A stretch of 64,000 bases of DNA from Paludisphaera rhizosphaerae (lineage in GTDB: Bacteria > Planctomycetota > Planctomycetia > Isosphaerales > Isosphaeraceae), in contig NZ_JAALCR010000015.1 of the NCBI RefSeq assembly GCF_011065895.1, positions 62,001-126,000 of the forward strand. Direction: 5' to 3'. Positions 47,708-57,778 of the stretch are shown here, in pieces; the first letter of the stretch is position 1, and every line of letters begins with the position of its first letter. The position numbers were made by a program, and so were the translations under genes. The notes under the pieces were generated by a model that was given only the letters and a program-made list of their open reading frames with translations, was not told the origin of the DNA and searched no databases.

Positions 47708-50039
47708 ACTTCTCCCGGATCCGGCCGCCCCCCAGTTCGGGGTGCAGGATTGCCGTTCCCTCGATGAGTTGCTGAGCGTCTTTCCGTCGACCAAGCCGGT
47801 AATACGCCAGGGCCAGCCCGTATCGGGCGTCGAACCACGGCGGCGAGCCCGCGGCGAGTTTCTTGATCCGCAATCGTTCGACGTCGATCGCCAGCTCATT
47901 GGCCTCCAGCCGGAAGTAGGCGTCGGCCAGATCCTTGAGAAACCGATCGTCGACTCGATTCGTGGTCGGCGACCAGTTCTGAAGCGTCGTTTGTGCAGCC
48001 TGTGCATCGCCCTGGAAGAGCATGGCGCGAGCCAGGCGGAAGGTCAGCTCGTTCCGAAGATCGTCAGCCAGAGAGGGGTCCTGGAGGAGCGGTTGGATCA
48101 GCATCCGGGCCACCTGGCCGAACCTCCTCTGAGGCAGGTCGGTTTCCGAGGCCGCCGCGTTGAGGTCGATCTGGCGGACCGCGTCCAGGAGACCGGCGCG
48201 GTCGGATGGGTCGACCCAGTGCGGATGTTGCTGGGCCTCGCGCTCGGCCTCGACGTAGCGGCCCTGGGCCGCCATGGCGATCATTCGGGCCAGACGCGCT
48301 CGATAGCGCTGGGACGCTGTGAGATTCATCGTCAGGCAACGATCGGTCGCGTCGCGAGCTGTCGCCGGCTTCCCGACGATCGGTACAAGATTCAAGCGAG
48401 ATTGCGCAATGAGAAGCTCAGCGCGGTCAGATTCGGGGCGGGGACGGGCGAGGTCGATGCTCTCCTCGATGAACGCCTCAGCTCGGGAGAAGGCTGAATC
48501 GAGCCCTTCCCGTTCCTCCGCGGCCACCCGATCTTCCAGTGCGTGCCGAGACGCCTCGCTCGCGGCCGTGCGCGCCTGGATCCAACGGGACGATCCGAGC
48601 GGCACGCTTTTCCAGAGCTCCAGTGCGCGGTCGGTGCGTCCTTTCGACTGTTCCAGAACGCCCAGAAGCCAACGGGCCTCGATCGCGGTGGGGTCGTCGG
48701 GGAACTCGCGGAGTTGCCGTTCCAACGCATGTTCATAGGAATCGGTGGAGCCGCCAGCCGCGGACGCCCGTGCTCGCGCAAGGGCTTGCAGCAGCCCCGC
48801 CCTGGCGCGCGCCGGCCCGGCCTCGCGGTCGGAGACGACTTTTTCCAGGACGGCGTCGGCGTTCGTGTATTTTCCAGCCTGGAAGAGGAAGCCGCCGGCG
48901 CGAAGTCGGGAGGAGGCGGCCTGATCGCGTCGACCGAGTGCATCGGCACGCGCGGCGGCTCGTTCGCTCATCTCGGCGGCCTTCACCGAGTCCCCCCTGA
49001 TCTCGTGGCCTTCAGCGACGGCGTCCCACAGTTCAACCGGGGCCTCGTCAAACGTCGCTCCGGCGGCCAACTCAGAGAGGGCCAGCCGCAACTCGGCCGC
49101 GTGAGCGTTCCGGAGGGACTGAACCTGATTCAAGAGGTCGCCCACAAGTTCTCGACGCCTGGCCTGTGCCGCATCGCCGGAAGCGTCCTTCCATTCCGCC
49201 AGATCGATGCGCAGCCGCCAGAGGTCCTTTTCCGGGTCGCTGATCGTCATGGCGTCGGCCGCCTTTCGGGCTTCGGTGAAGCCTCGGCGGACGAGAAGGA
49301 TTGGGATCAAGACGTCGAGAATCTCGGCGTCCGGCGGAGGGGTCGCAGCCTTGGCCGCCGCGGCGACTTGCACCGCCGCATCGTCGAGATTGCCCTCCTT
49401 CCGCAGCAATTCCGCCGTCAGCAAGGCGTGAAAGCCGGCCAAAGAGGGTTCGCCTGGCGGCTTTTTCAGGAGGTCGAGAGCCTCATCGCGGCGAAGACGG
49501 GCCGTCGGCGAATCGAGCGGCTCCAGAGCGGCCCGATCGGTCAGGGCCCAGGCCAGCCGGAACCGGATGTTGTCTGTGAGCCTCCCCGGATCGCCGCCGA
49601 CGATCAGCCGAAGCCTCGCGATCGCATCATCGAGCGCGGCGGTTTCCTCGGCGACGGCCCGCGAGTCGGCCGGGAAGAGGGCGTGGTGATCGTGCCAGGC
49701 GCGAGCCGTGGCCCAGCGGTAGACGGCCGACTGGAGGCCGAGCTCACGCTTGCGGGGTAGCTCCGCGTTGTGCTTGCCGAATTCGTCGAGAAGGCCGACG
49801 GCGGCGTTCCACCGTGTCACCTTGTCGTCGAGCTTCGGCTCAGCCCTGGCGGAGCGATCGAGCGTCGCGGCGGTCTCCAGGGCCAGGTCGGTTCGGACGC
49901 CGAGGTCGATCGTCGGGTCGTCCAGCCGCTGCTGCATCGCGTTTAAATGTCGCCGGGTCTCGTCGAGTTCGGGCTCCTGCGCCCGAAGCGACGAGACCAG
50001 GCCGAGAATCACCGCGGTGAAGAGCATGGCTCGCCGCAC
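47670..50039 (-). CDS. large exported TPR-like helical-repeat protein
   Basis: 789 residues starting with a signal peptide (AMLFTAVILGLVSSLRAQEP). The remainder is an all-helical array of about 34-residue TPR-like units (RYVEAEREAQQHPHWVD; AMLFQGDAQAAQTTLQNWSP; GLALAYYRLGRRKDAQQLIE near the C terminus is a classic TPR). Probably a periplasmic scaffold; similar large exported repeat proteins are common in planctomycetes. Convergent with the esterase gene, with a 38-bp overlap. Confidence 0.75.
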   Translation of the reverse strand: MRRAMLFTAVILGLVSSLRAQEPELDETRRHLNAMQQRLDDPTIDLGVRTDLALETAATLDRSARAEPKLDDKVTRWNAAVGLLDEFGKHNAELPRKRELGLQSAVYRWATARAWHDHHALFPADSRAVAEETAALDDAIARLRLIVGGDPGRLTDNIRFRLAWALTDRAALEPLDSPTARLRRDEALDLLKKPPGEPSLAGFHALLTAELLRKEGNLDDAAVQVAAAAKAATPPPDAEILDVLIPILLVRRGFTEARKAADAMTISDPEKDLWRLRIDLAEWKDASGDAAQARRRELVGDLLNQVQSLRNAHAAELRLALSELAAGATFDEAPVELWDAVAEGHEIRGDSVKAAEMSERAAARADALGRRDQAASSRLRAGGFLFQAGKYTNADAVLEKVVSDREAGPARARAGLLQALARARASAAGGSTDSYEHALERQLREFPDDPTAIEARWLLGVLEQSKGRTDRALELWKSVPLGSSRWIQARTAASEASRHALEDRVAAEEREGLDSAFSRAEAFIEESIDLARPRPESDRAELLIAQSRLNLVPIVGKPATARDATDRCLTMNLTASQRYRARLARMIAMAAQGRYVEAEREAQQHPHWVDPSDRAGLLDAVRQIDLNAAASETDLPQRRFGQVARMLIQPLLQDPSLADDLRNELTFRLARAMLFQGDAQAAQTTLQNWSPTTNRVDDRFLKDLADAYFRLEANELAIDVERLRIKKLAAGSPPWFDARYGLALAYYRLGRRKDAQQLIEGTAILHPELGGGRIREKFIRLRQRLGSTQ

Positions 50040-50185
50040 GATAGACCGCCTCCCAGGCCGGGACGTATCGAATCCGTTCCTGCCTTCAGCTTACCGCATC
50101 ACCGACTGCGCGAGCGACGCCTTCGAAATCGAAGCGGCGGGGAGGACCCCCGCCGCCTTGACCTCACGATGCAGCGAACCGTCGC

Positions 50186-51583
50186 TCAATGAACGGCCGC
50201 CGTCGATTCCGGCAACGCCTCGCCGTCCTCGCGGATCTCGCCGATCTGCTCCTCGCGGAACAGCAAGGCGAAAATCCCCATGCAGACGAGGGTCAGCAGG
50301 AACGGACCCATCCAGATGCCTTGCCAGTTGTGATCGGCGGCGGTCGCACCGGCGCCGGTCTTGAAGTGGTCGAGCGTGTAGCCCGCGATGGCGCTGCCGG
50401 CCACCGTGCCGAGCCCGTAGATCACGAAGATCAACAGCGACTGGGCGGACGCCTTGATGTCGCGGCTGGCCGACTTGTCCACGAACATCTGGGCGACGAT
50501 GAAGAAGAACCCGAACGCGAAGCCGTGGAGCATGAGCGTGCTGATCATCAGCCACTTCGGCTGGCCGACCGCTGAGAGCCCGAAACGAGCCGCCCAGGCC
50601 GTCATGCCGATCAGCATCGTCTTCTTGAATCCGAGGTTGGCGACCGACCAGGGGATGAAGAGGACGACGACCGCCTCGGCGAACTGCGAGATCGTCATGA
50701 AAGCGCCGACCTGCTCGGCCTTCACCTGGATCGCCTCCAGGAAGAAGTTCTCGCAGGCGAAGTAGAACGCCAGCATGATTCCGATCAACGCCGCGACGAC
50801 GATCAGAACGGCGAACGAACGAAACCTCATCAGCTCCAGCGACTCCAGCAAGGCCGACTTCTTGTCGATCGGGTCGGACTCCTTGGCCGGGGTCGGGGGA
50901 GTGTGCGGCAGCGTCAGGCAGTAAAGGCCGTACAGGAGGGAGAAGAAACCGGCCACCCGGAGGCAGTCCTTGAAGCTCGGCAGACCGACGAAGGGGATCG
51001 CGAAGAGCGATTCCAGAGCCGGGACGACGGACGCCCGCCACCAGCCCAGGAAGGACTCGAACGGACCGGCCAGGCCGATCAATTCGAAGATCGAGCGGTA
51101 GAAGCCGAGTTCCTTGTAGTCCATGTAGGCGGCGAAGAAGAGGCCCGCCGCAATCCAGCCCACGGTCCCCCAGACGCGGATCGAGGGGAAATACGACTGG
51201 TTGGCTTCGCCGAGGCTCCTAAATGAGAGCGAGTTCGTCAGGGCCATCGTCGGCATGTACAGATTGCAGTACGCCAGAAGCAGCAGGAAGATCGGCCAGA
51301 AGCTTTGAGCGTACGCCGCGGCGATCAATAAGAGGCCGCCGGTGAAATGCGCGAACGCCAGCACACGCTCGGTGGCGAAATAGCGGTCGGCGAGTTGCCC
51401 CATAATCAGCGGGCCGAGGATCGAGCCGAACCCATACACGCTGAAGATCCAGCCGATCTGACCACCGTCGAGCTTAAGGTCGTTCGGCCCGAGGTGCTGC
51501 GCCAGCATCGGGAGCCAGATGCCCCAGACGAAGTATTGCAGGAACATCATAATCGATAGGCGCACGCGCAAACCAAAGCTCAT
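50186..51583 (-). CDS. MFS transporter, nucleoside:H+ symporter family
   Basis: 465 residues with 12 hydrophobic helices, starting LRVRLSIMMFLQYFVWGIWL, the typical N terminus of the Nuc_H_symport (NupG-like) family. Further family-like segments are GWIFSVYGFGSILGPLIMGQ (helix 2), LADRYFATERVLA (the MFS loop 2-3 motif), IRVWGTVGWIAAGLFFA and SASRDIKASAQSLLIFVIYG. A helix 6-7 loop is charged as in MFS proteins. It probably imports nucleosides; substrate not provable here. Confidence 0.85.
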   Translation of the reverse strand: MSFGLRVRLSIMMFLQYFVWGIWLPMLAQHLGPNDLKLDGGQIGWIFSVYGFGSILGPLIMGQLADRYFATERVLAFAHFTGGLLLIAAAYAQSFWPIFLLLLAYCNLYMPTMALTNSLSFRSLGEANQSYFPSIRVWGTVGWIAAGLFFAAYMDYKELGFYRSIFELIGLAGPFESFLGWWRASVVPALESLFAIPFVGLPSFKDCLRVAGFFSLLYGLYCLTLPHTPPTPAKESDPIDKKSALLESLELMRFRSFAVLIVVAALIGIMLAFYFACENFFLEAIQVKAEQVGAFMTISQFAEAVVVLFIPWSVANLGFKKTMLIGMTAWAARFGLSAVGQPKWLMISTLMLHGFAFGFFFIVAQMFVDKSASRDIKASAQSLLIFVIYGLGTVAGSAIAGYTLDHFKTGAGATAADHNWQGIWMGPFLLTLVCMGIFALLFREEQIGEIREDGEALPESTAAVH

Positions 51584-51715
51584 CGAGGTCCTCCTTCGGG
51601 CGTGGTCGTTCCCGCCGGCGGCGAGTCGTCGACGCGAATCTCGGAAACGACTCTAGCGACGTAGCCCGTTCGACGCCACCTCGTTCCGACGCATACCGAT
51701 CTCTTGACGAACGCA

Positions 51716-52867
51716 TCAGCCCATCGCGGCGACGACTCTGGCGGCCACCTTCGCGCAGGTGTTCGCCGCGGCGTGCTCGCGGCGCAAGGCGGCTCGGCCG
51801 TCGTCCGAGTCGGCCGCGAGGATCCGGCCGACCGCCGCGATGAACGCCTGGTCGGATTCGGCCACGTCGAACAGGTGGGGGTAAAGAAGGCATTCGGGCA
51901 AGGCCGTCGAGACCATCGGCCGCGTCGCTCCCATGCCGTCCATGATCTTCGTCGGCGAACACGCCAGATTGAACGGGTGGTCGACGAGGTAGGGGATCAG
52001 GTTGACATCGAACGACTGATAGTAGGCCGGCAGCTCGTCCTGCCGCCGCCATCCTATCACATGAACGTTCGGGAGTTCGATGACGCGTCGGCAGACTTCA
52101 CGCCAGGGCTCGACTCCCGGACCCGGCGGCCGGCCGATGATCACGATCGACGCCTGAGGGAAGGTTGCGGCGAGTTCCTCAAGCAACGGCCAGTCGAGCC
52201 GATCCTCCAGCGAGCCGACGTAGCCTAGCAGCGGGCGAGGGAGTGCGGCGACGTCGGCCGGGGCCGGGCCTGGCCGGTGCAGGGGGCCGCTCGCCAGGAA
52301 CGCGGCGGGCGTTCCGTGGGGGATGTGGTGGATCCGAGAGGCGGCGGAGGGAACCGCACGCCGAAACGCCTCGGCCTGAGCACGCGCCACGCAGACGGTC
52401 GCCGCCGACCGCTCAATCAGGTCGTGTTCCAGTCGTCGAAGCGGCTCCGCCCATCCCGGCCAGTAGAGGGCGTAGTCATCCATGTTGTAGTAAAGGGTCG
52501 CCTCGGGTCGGGCCAGGTCGACCAGATGACGGTAATGAGGGTACGTCACGACCAGCCCGCGACGGGCTTCCGGGCGGATGTTCCAGAATCGCTGGATCGC
52601 GCGTGAGATCGGCCGCATCCCCAACTGGGGGAACCGCTTCATCCAGCCGGGAGGGAGCAGAACGTCCTTCGCCCACAACTGCTCACCAATCTGACGCCTG
52701 CGACAGGACGCCGACCAGGGGCGAATCCCCTTGCGCCAACCGTTGCGGTAGTCCATGCAGCGAAGGGCAAGGGTCGAGATCGCCGGGTCGTTCAGCTCGC
52801 GGAACAGGTTTTCGGTCGTGAACCAGCTGACGTCGGCGACGGCCAGCGCGAGCGGCTGGGAACTCAT
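51716..52867 (-). CDS. glycosyltransferase, GT-B fold (GT4-like)
   Basis: 383 residues. Rossmann-type N-terminal half (LYYNMDDYALYWPG, ERSAATVCVARAQAEAFRRA, HHIPHGTPAAF) and C-terminal nucleotide-sugar half (PRPLLGYVGSLEDRLDWPLL; PNVHVIGWRRQDELPAYYQS; FDVNLIPYLVDHPFNLACSP; TKIMDGMGATRPMVSTALPE). The last carries the S/PxKxxE/D-like donor site of GT4 enzymes. It is translationally coupled (ATGA) to the upstream DUF1573 gene. Likely adds sugars to a surface polysaccharide or glycoconjugate. Confidence 0.85.
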   Translation of the reverse strand: MSSQPLALAVADVSWFTTENLFRELNDPAISTLALRCMDYRNGWRKGIRPWSASCRRRQIGEQLWAKDVLLPPGWMKRFPQLGMRPISRAIQRFWNIRPEARRGLVVTYPHYRHLVDLARPEATLYYNMDDYALYWPGWAEPLRRLEHDLIERSAATVCVARAQAEAFRRAVPSAASRIHHIPHGTPAAFLASGPLHRPGPAPADVAALPRPLLGYVGSLEDRLDWPLLEELAATFPQASIVIIGRPPGPGVEPWREVCRRVIELPNVHVIGWRRQDELPAYYQSFDVNLIPYLVDHPFNLACSPTKIMDGMGATRPMVSTALPECLLYPHLFDVAESDQAFIAAVGRILAADSDDGRAALRREHAAANTCAKVAARVVAAMG

Positions 52868-53868
52868 TGGCTGACGGTCGCGAAGGCCTTGAGGACGGCC
52901 TCCGGCTCGTCGGGGATGTCGGTCTTGACCTTCATCAGCGAGTGGAATGCGCCGGGGGATTCGGGGGCCTTGAACGTCAGCTTGACCTGATGGACCGCCT
53001 GGGCTCCCTTGGTCTGGTCGTCGGACTGGAGGTCGTCCCTCGTGGTCGCCAGGCTCGTGATGGAAAAAGGTCGATCGGACCGGACCAGGACCGTCTTGGA
53101 GACGCTTTCCCCGGGCTTCACCTGGCCGAAGTTGATGATCGAGGGAGTGAGAGCCACGGCGCTCTGGATGTTGGCGACGACGGAGACCGGGATCCTCTCG
53201 TTTCTGCTGGTGATCAGAGTGATCCCGTCCTTGAAATACCCGGTGGGGGCGTTCGCCTTGAGGGTCGTCGTCAGCGAGTAGGCGGCATAGCCCTCGACCG
53301 TCCTGCCTGCATCCTGGAGCCTCGCCTCGATCCGGTCTGTTTCCGTTTCGATCGCCGTCACGGCCCAGTCGGGCTGCCCGCCGGCATACGTCAGCGTCAG
53401 TGTGGACGTGGGAGGGGTCCCCGAGCGGCGGACGATGCCGAAATCGACCTGACCGGGACTGACGGTGATGTCGCCCCGGATGTAACAGGCGGTGTTAAGG
53501 TCCACCTGGACGTACGAAGGGCTTTCAAAGATCAGGGTCAGGCCGGACGGCTTGTGCCCAAGAAACCGCGTCGTGTCGACGGTGACTTCAACGGTCGTCT
53601 GAGTGCCGGGAGGAATTGACTTCGCGCCGACCTTGACGTCGGTGCAGCCGCACTTGGTCCGCCACTCCAGGATCCGGATTTCTCGGTCCGTCCGATTGAC
53701 GACGGGGAAAGCGTGGCGAAGTTGAGATCCTCGGGCGACCGTTCCGAAGTCGAACGAACGCTCGGGAAGGGCCGAGTCGAGCCAGTCGTAGCTCTGGGCG
53801 CGAACGGCGGGGACGGCCGCGGCGTACAGGACGGCCAGGCAGAACCGGTGGAATCTCATCGAACGCAT
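52864..53868 (-). CDS. exported DUF1573 protein
   Basis: 334 residues. I place the start at ATG 53868 because it begins a signal peptide (FHRFCLAVLYAAAVPAVRAQ); longer in-frame starts to 54030 would bury it. The first domain (FDFGTVARGSQLRHAFPVVN, REIRILEWRTKCGCTDVKVG, SIPPGTQTTVEVTVDT) is DUF1573, an Ig-like ASPM/SPD-2/Hydin-type fold with the family's CGC motif. A second similar unit follows (PSIINFGQVKPGESVSKTVL). Probably a periplasmic adhesive or scaffold. First gene of the operon with the glycosyltransferase. Confidence 0.85.
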   Translation of the reverse strand: MRSMRFHRFCLAVLYAAAVPAVRAQSYDWLDSALPERSFDFGTVARGSQLRHAFPVVNRTDREIRILEWRTKCGCTDVKVGAKSIPPGTQTTVEVTVDTTRFLGHKPSGLTLIFESPSYVQVDLNTACYIRGDITVSPGQVDFGIVRRSGTPPTSTLTLTYAGGQPDWAVTAIETETDRIEARLQDAGRTVEGYAAYSLTTTLKANAPTGYFKDGITLITSRNERIPVSVVANIQSAVALTPSIINFGQVKPGESVSKTVLVRSDRPFSITSLATTRDDLQSDDQTKGAQAVHQVKLTFKAPESPGAFHSLMKVKTDIPDEPEAVLKAFATVSQ

Positions 53869-55032
53869 CGCGGCGGCTCCGAGAAGGTTGCGACGCCTGG
53901 TTGTGAGGCTGGCCGGAAGGCTCGACTCCATTTCGAGTCGGCGGACCTCGTCGCGTCCGGGCTGACGCCTTGCATTGTACTCCGTTGGCGAGCCCGTGCG
54001 AGAGGAGGCGCGGCCCACGGGCGCTCCCATGATCGGTCATCGGCGGACGAGATCGGGGGCCAAAGTCCAATTCACCAACACCTTCAGGCCGCCGTTCGGT
54101 TGCAAGGGTTCTCCGGATTCCTTCGCCGAAGGCCTCGGCGGACCGCGACCAGGAGTCCCGGCCCTCCCGCGGCGTGCGGCGGGGACGCGGGTCGGCTCCG
54201 AAATGGCTCCGTTCGCACGAGACCGCGAGCAAGCCCGATCGATGGAATTCCCGTGTGAATAGTAGGTTGCGGAGCGACCGCCGGTTTTGCGCGGTGGGTT
54301 CGTTCGATCGTTTTCCACAATCGAACGTCACGTCCCACCGCCGGTTTCAATTGCATGGCGGCTCACGAAGGGGAAGGCCGCAATTCCCGACGCACGGTGC
54401 CGATCGGGCGCTGGTGACCTGGACGATGATCAGCACCGACGCGTCAGCTTCGGTCGGGTTCGCTCGCACGCCGCGCGAATAGGTCGATGTCGACGCAACA
54501 TCTCCTGTCGAAACGTGTTGGAGTCGGTTCCTCGCCGCATGGCGGCGGGTTCGTTCGGCCGAATTCAGGCCAGACGCCCCGTCGTCGCCGCGGGTTTCGA
54601 GTTCGGAAGGCGAATTGTCAAAGAGGCGTCGTCCATCAAGTAGAGTGGGGGGTGGAAACTCGTCGTTGAAACGGGAATTCTTCCGGTTTTTACGAGTGAG
54701 GAGCTCTCGATCCGTTGCAGACGAGATATCCCGGATATCCCGACTTTCGACACCTCTCCTCAACCGGCACGCTCGGTCTGGGGCGTTGACATCACTTCAA
54801 GGACGAATTCCCGAGGCGACAGAATACCCCATCTTCGCCAAGAACCGTCGAGCAGCATTGATGCCCCCGTCCGCCGCCTCCTCTGTCCCCGTCCGCCGTC
54901 GGTCCGCTGTCACCGTCCCGCGAGGAGCAGTGATGTCCCGGTCCGTCCCACCTGTCCTCGTCCTTCCCGCCCGGACATCGTGGACGAACCTGATGCGGGG
55001 CGGGGTGAACGCATCCGAATTTGCCCAGACCG
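53869..55032. other. 1.2-kb intergenic stretch
   Basis: Several short frames are open in both directions, but none has a ribosome-binding site, protein-like composition or recognisable motif. Local base composition is less GC-rich around 54250-54800. The promoter for the leftward DUF1573 operon should lie near 53900-54000. Some segments (54280-54360) look like decayed DNA. Confidence 0.4.
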
Positions 55033-55320
55033 CCGGCGAATTTAAGAGCGACCCCTTTTGAGTCCCCCTTTTGAGTCCCCTTTAAGAGCGACCCCTTTTG
55101 AGTCCCCTTTTGAGTCCCTTTTGAGTCCCCTTTTGAGTCCCCCCTTTCCGGCGAATTTAAGAGCGACCCCTTTTGAGTCCCCCCCTTTTGAGTCCCCTAA
55201 GAGCGACCCCTTTTGAGTCCCCTAAGAGTGACCCCTTTTGAGTCCCCTAAGAGCGACCCCTTTTGAGTCCCCAAGAGTGACCCCTTTTGAGTCCCCTTTT
55301 GAGTCCTTTTGAGTCTCCCC
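55033..55320. repeat. low-complexity array built on GAGCGACCCCTTTTGAGTCC
   Basis: Seven imperfect units of GAG(C/T)GACCCCTTTTGAGTCC, at about 55046, 55086, 55161, 55201, 55227, 55250 and 55274, are interspersed with extra TTTTGAGTCCC elements. CCGGCGAATTTAAGAGCGAC occurs at 55033 and again near 55149. The array ends 19 bases before the next gene. Spacing is irregular and there are no unique spacers, so it is not CRISPR. Confidence 0.9.
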
Positions 55321-55338
55321 TGGTGGAGCAAGTGAGCC

Positions 55339-56598
55339 ATGACGGTTCGTCGTGAAACCTTGTGCGGGCTCGCCCGGGTATTGCTCTTGGGGTTGGCGGC
55401 GGCCGCCCTCGGCTCACCTTTTGGGGCTGAGGCCCAATCGGTCGACGGACTGGCGGCTGATTTCGAGTCTGCCCTGACTCGGTTGGGGCCCCCGCCGACC
55501 GTCCATCGGTCCATGATGAATCCCAACCCGACGCCGATGGTCGTCCTGGGCCTAGACCGCTACCGGTCGGAGGCCGAAGCGTTGGCCAAGCGGTACGGGC
55601 CCGCCTCCCTGAATTATTTGTCTGAGCAGATCGAGGCAGTGCCAAGCCGAGCTAGCAACATGTCTCGCCGAGAGTTGGCGTTCGCAGTCCTGGTCGCCAT
55701 GGTCGATGATGAGGGGGCCGCGAGGGTCCTCGAACGTTGCCTCACCCGCCGTAACCTCGACGAACGCCTGGCTCTCGTCGCCGCCACTTACGCGCCGCCG
55801 AAGCTCGGCCGCCGGCTCGGCCTCGAGGCCATGGCGAGGATCGCGCCAAGGAATGCCGCCCTTGAGGATGCCACTGTCCTACTGCGTTTCTTCGGAGACG
55901 AAGAGGACCTCAAGAAGTTGGAATCGATGCTCGATGCGGATCGACCCGCAGCTTCCAAACTCAAGTCCAATCTCGTGGCGATGCGCCAGAGGCTCCGGCT
56001 TCCCGTCGCGGAGCGCCTCCCTTGGGTGGATGACGACCTGGCCGTCTGGCGTGCCGCCAATTACACGCGGGACCGATCCGCCTCCGGCCAACAAGGCATC
56101 TTGGTCAGCGAACTCGGGCTTGCCGCACGGGGGCGAATCCGGACCGGCTATCTGAGGGATCGCCTGACGGCTTCGTCCATCCACTCCGACGAACTCTTCC
56201 TGGTGCTTTTGACGGTCAAGCGTCAAGATGAGGCCTCATTGACGTCCGAACTGGCCGGGATCGTGTCAGAAGGGCGAGAGGGATGGCAAAACGCCGCCAT
56301 TGCCTTAATGTCGATAGGCGATCCAGCCGGGTTGAAATCTCTCCGTACGTTCTTGTCCCAAGCGACGGGGGGGCCGCCGGCCTCGGACGCCGATGTCGCT
56401 CTACGAAACCTCCGGAGGCAACTCCTCGCCTTCCTCACGACCCAACGCATCTTTGATCCGGCGACCCCGGCTACGTTGGACTTTTGGACGAGCCTGAGCG
56501 AAGACCCATCTTACCCGCCCGCCGATCGCGCCGCGTTTTCACGCGTCAGGGATTTCGTGAAGGACATCCTCTCCAAGCATCCGAACGACGTTCGTTAA
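55339..56598 (+). CDS. exported helical (HEAT-like) repeat protein
   Basis: 419 residues from ATG 55339 with a signal peptide to about residue 32 (ARVLLLGLAAAALGSPFGAE). The body is all-helical with HEAT-like two-helix units (RRELAFAVLVAMVDDEGAAR; ALEDATVLLRFFGDEEDLKK; NAAIALMSIGDPAGLKSLRT). No catalytic motif. Probably periplasmic and protein-binding. Remarkable for being enclosed by two low-complexity arrays sharing AAAGGGGTCGC in opposite orientation. Base composition is somewhat less GC-rich than in neighbours. Confidence 0.65.
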   Translation: MTVRRETLCGLARVLLLGLAAAALGSPFGAEAQSVDGLAADFESALTRLGPPPTVHRSMMNPNPTPMVVLGLDRYRSEAEALAKRYGPASLNYLSEQIEAVPSRASNMSRRELAFAVLVAMVDDEGAARVLERCLTRRNLDERLALVAATYAPPKLGRRLGLEAMARIAPRNAALEDATVLLRFFGDEEDLKKLESMLDADRPAASKLKSNLVAMRQRLRLPVAERLPWVDDDLAVWRAANYTRDRSASGQQGILVSELGLAARGRIRTGYLRDRLTASSIHSDELFLVLLTVKRQDEASLTSELAGIVSEGREGWQNAAIALMSIGDPAGLKSLRTFLSQATGGPPASDADVALRNLRRQLLAFLTTQRIFDPATPATLDFWTSLSEDPSYPPADRAAFSRVRDFVKDILSKHPNDVR

Positions 56599-56670
56599 TG
56601 TGGTGCAAATTGTCGACCGACGGTAAGAGTTGCGAGGCATCACGAGCCATGCACCAGCTTTCGACATATG

Positions 56671-56774
56671 CGGGTGGGAAAGCGGGTGGGAAAGGCGGGT
56701 GGGAAAGGGGTCGCAGGGTGGGAAAGGGGTCCAGGGTGGGAAAGGGGTGGGAAAGGGGGTGGGAAAGGGGTCGC
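56671..56774. repeat. low-complexity array built on GGGTGGGAAAGGGGTCGC
   Basis: Seven GTGGGAAAG units within 104 bp, several extended to GTGGGAAAGGGGTCGC. The segment AAAGGGGTCGC (56704-56714, 56764-56774) is the reverse complement of GCGACCCCTTT, which recurs in the array at 55033-55320 on the other side of the HEAT-like gene. Confidence 0.9.
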
Positions 56775-57280
56775 TGCTAGATTTCGTGGCAACCCAGGTA
56801 GGATGGACCGTTTCGGCTCGCGCGACTCGATGCCTCGTCCTGGCCGTACACTTACGGTTCGGGGATCGACGCGCGGTAAATCGGGCCGGGTCGCCCCGGG
56901 GGATTGCTCCCCCCGAGCTCCCACTGCCTCTTTGGGTCCGCTGTGCGGGCCTTTTAACGTCTAGAATAATAGACCCGCTTCAATGCGTCCCCCGATCGGC
57001 CGGCTAGGCGTGGAGATCAGCGGGCGAGCGGCTCCGTGAGGAAGGGGCCTGTTGCTCGGTGACCAGGGTGAAGCAGGACGTTCCACGCGGCTCGTACGCC
57101 CGCCGGTCGTCCGGAATCGCACGACCTGGATTTTCGACTTGGACCCGCACAGCGGATCCCCTTTCTCGGACTCGGGCCTACACGCACAGGCCCGGGGGAC
57201 TCGCGCCTGGTGGCGGGTTGGACCCGATGCTAAGATAAACCCCGAACCGATCCGAATGGTCCGCCCGGCCCAGGTGAACG
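56775..57280. other. intergenic stretch before the STAS genes
   Basis: No gene supported. AT-richer patches at 56955-56980 (TTTTAACGTCTAGAATAATAG) and 57231-57240 (TAAGATAAAC) may hold promoters; I could not pair them with convincing -35 boxes. Confidence 0.35.
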
Positions 57281-57754
57281 ATGCTGAAGCCTTCCGTCCA
57301 GGTCCACGACGTCGACGGGATCTTGCTGGCCGAATTCTGGGACTGCCTCCGGCTTGATCCGGCTCCCACGCTTGAACTGCGCGAACATTATGATCGACAT
57401 CTCAAGGCGAATCGACGCCCGTTCGTGTTGATCGACCTGTCGGGTGTAGGGTTCGCAGGCTCGTCGGCGCTCGGGAATTTCGTGGCACTGCAACGAACCG
57501 CCAGGCAGAATGGTGGCCGAGTGGTCTTCTGCCAGGTCGATCCGACGGTCGCTGAGGTCTTTCGGGCCAGCAACCTTGACCGGTTGTTCGAGTTCGTCGC
57601 AGACCGAGAGGCCGGTCTCGCCGCCATCGCCCGAGGCGAGCCGACGACGGACGCCAAGGCGGCGGAAGTCGCCTCCGCCCCCACGACCCGGCCGGCCGGC
57701 TCCGATCCCCTCAGCCGCCTCCGCCGCAGGCGGTCGACACCCGAAACCGAATGA
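57281..57754 (+). CDS. STAS-domain protein (anti-sigma factor antagonist-like)
   Basis: 157 residues from ATG 57281. Residues 1-112 follow the STAS fold: strand LLAEFWDCLRLD, FVLIDLSGVGFAGSSALGNF with SS at the position of the SpoIIAA phosphoserine, ARQNGGRVVFCQVDPTVAEV and FRASNLDRLFEFVADREAGL. The last ~45 residues are a disordered Ala/Thr/Arg tail. It lies 24 bases before a second STAS gene and both share the ending VFR(A/T)SNLDRLF, so they likely form a switching pair. Confidence 0.85.
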   Translation: MLKPSVQVHDVDGILLAEFWDCLRLDPAPTLELREHYDRHLKANRRPFVLIDLSGVGFAGSSALGNFVALQRTARQNGGRVVFCQVDPTVAEVFRASNLDRLFEFVADREAGLAAIARGEPTTDAKAAEVASAPTTRPAGSDPLSRLRRRRSTPETE

Positions 57755-57778
57755 TAAAATAAAGCAGGATCAGCAAAC

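Noticed and set aside
53869-54030. 54-codon N-terminal extension of the DUF1573 protein
   Set aside because: It would place an Arg-rich segment before a clear signal peptide.
55033-55320. Possible CRISPR array
   Set aside because: Units are irregularly spaced, merge into each other and have no unique spacers; no cas genes in the window.
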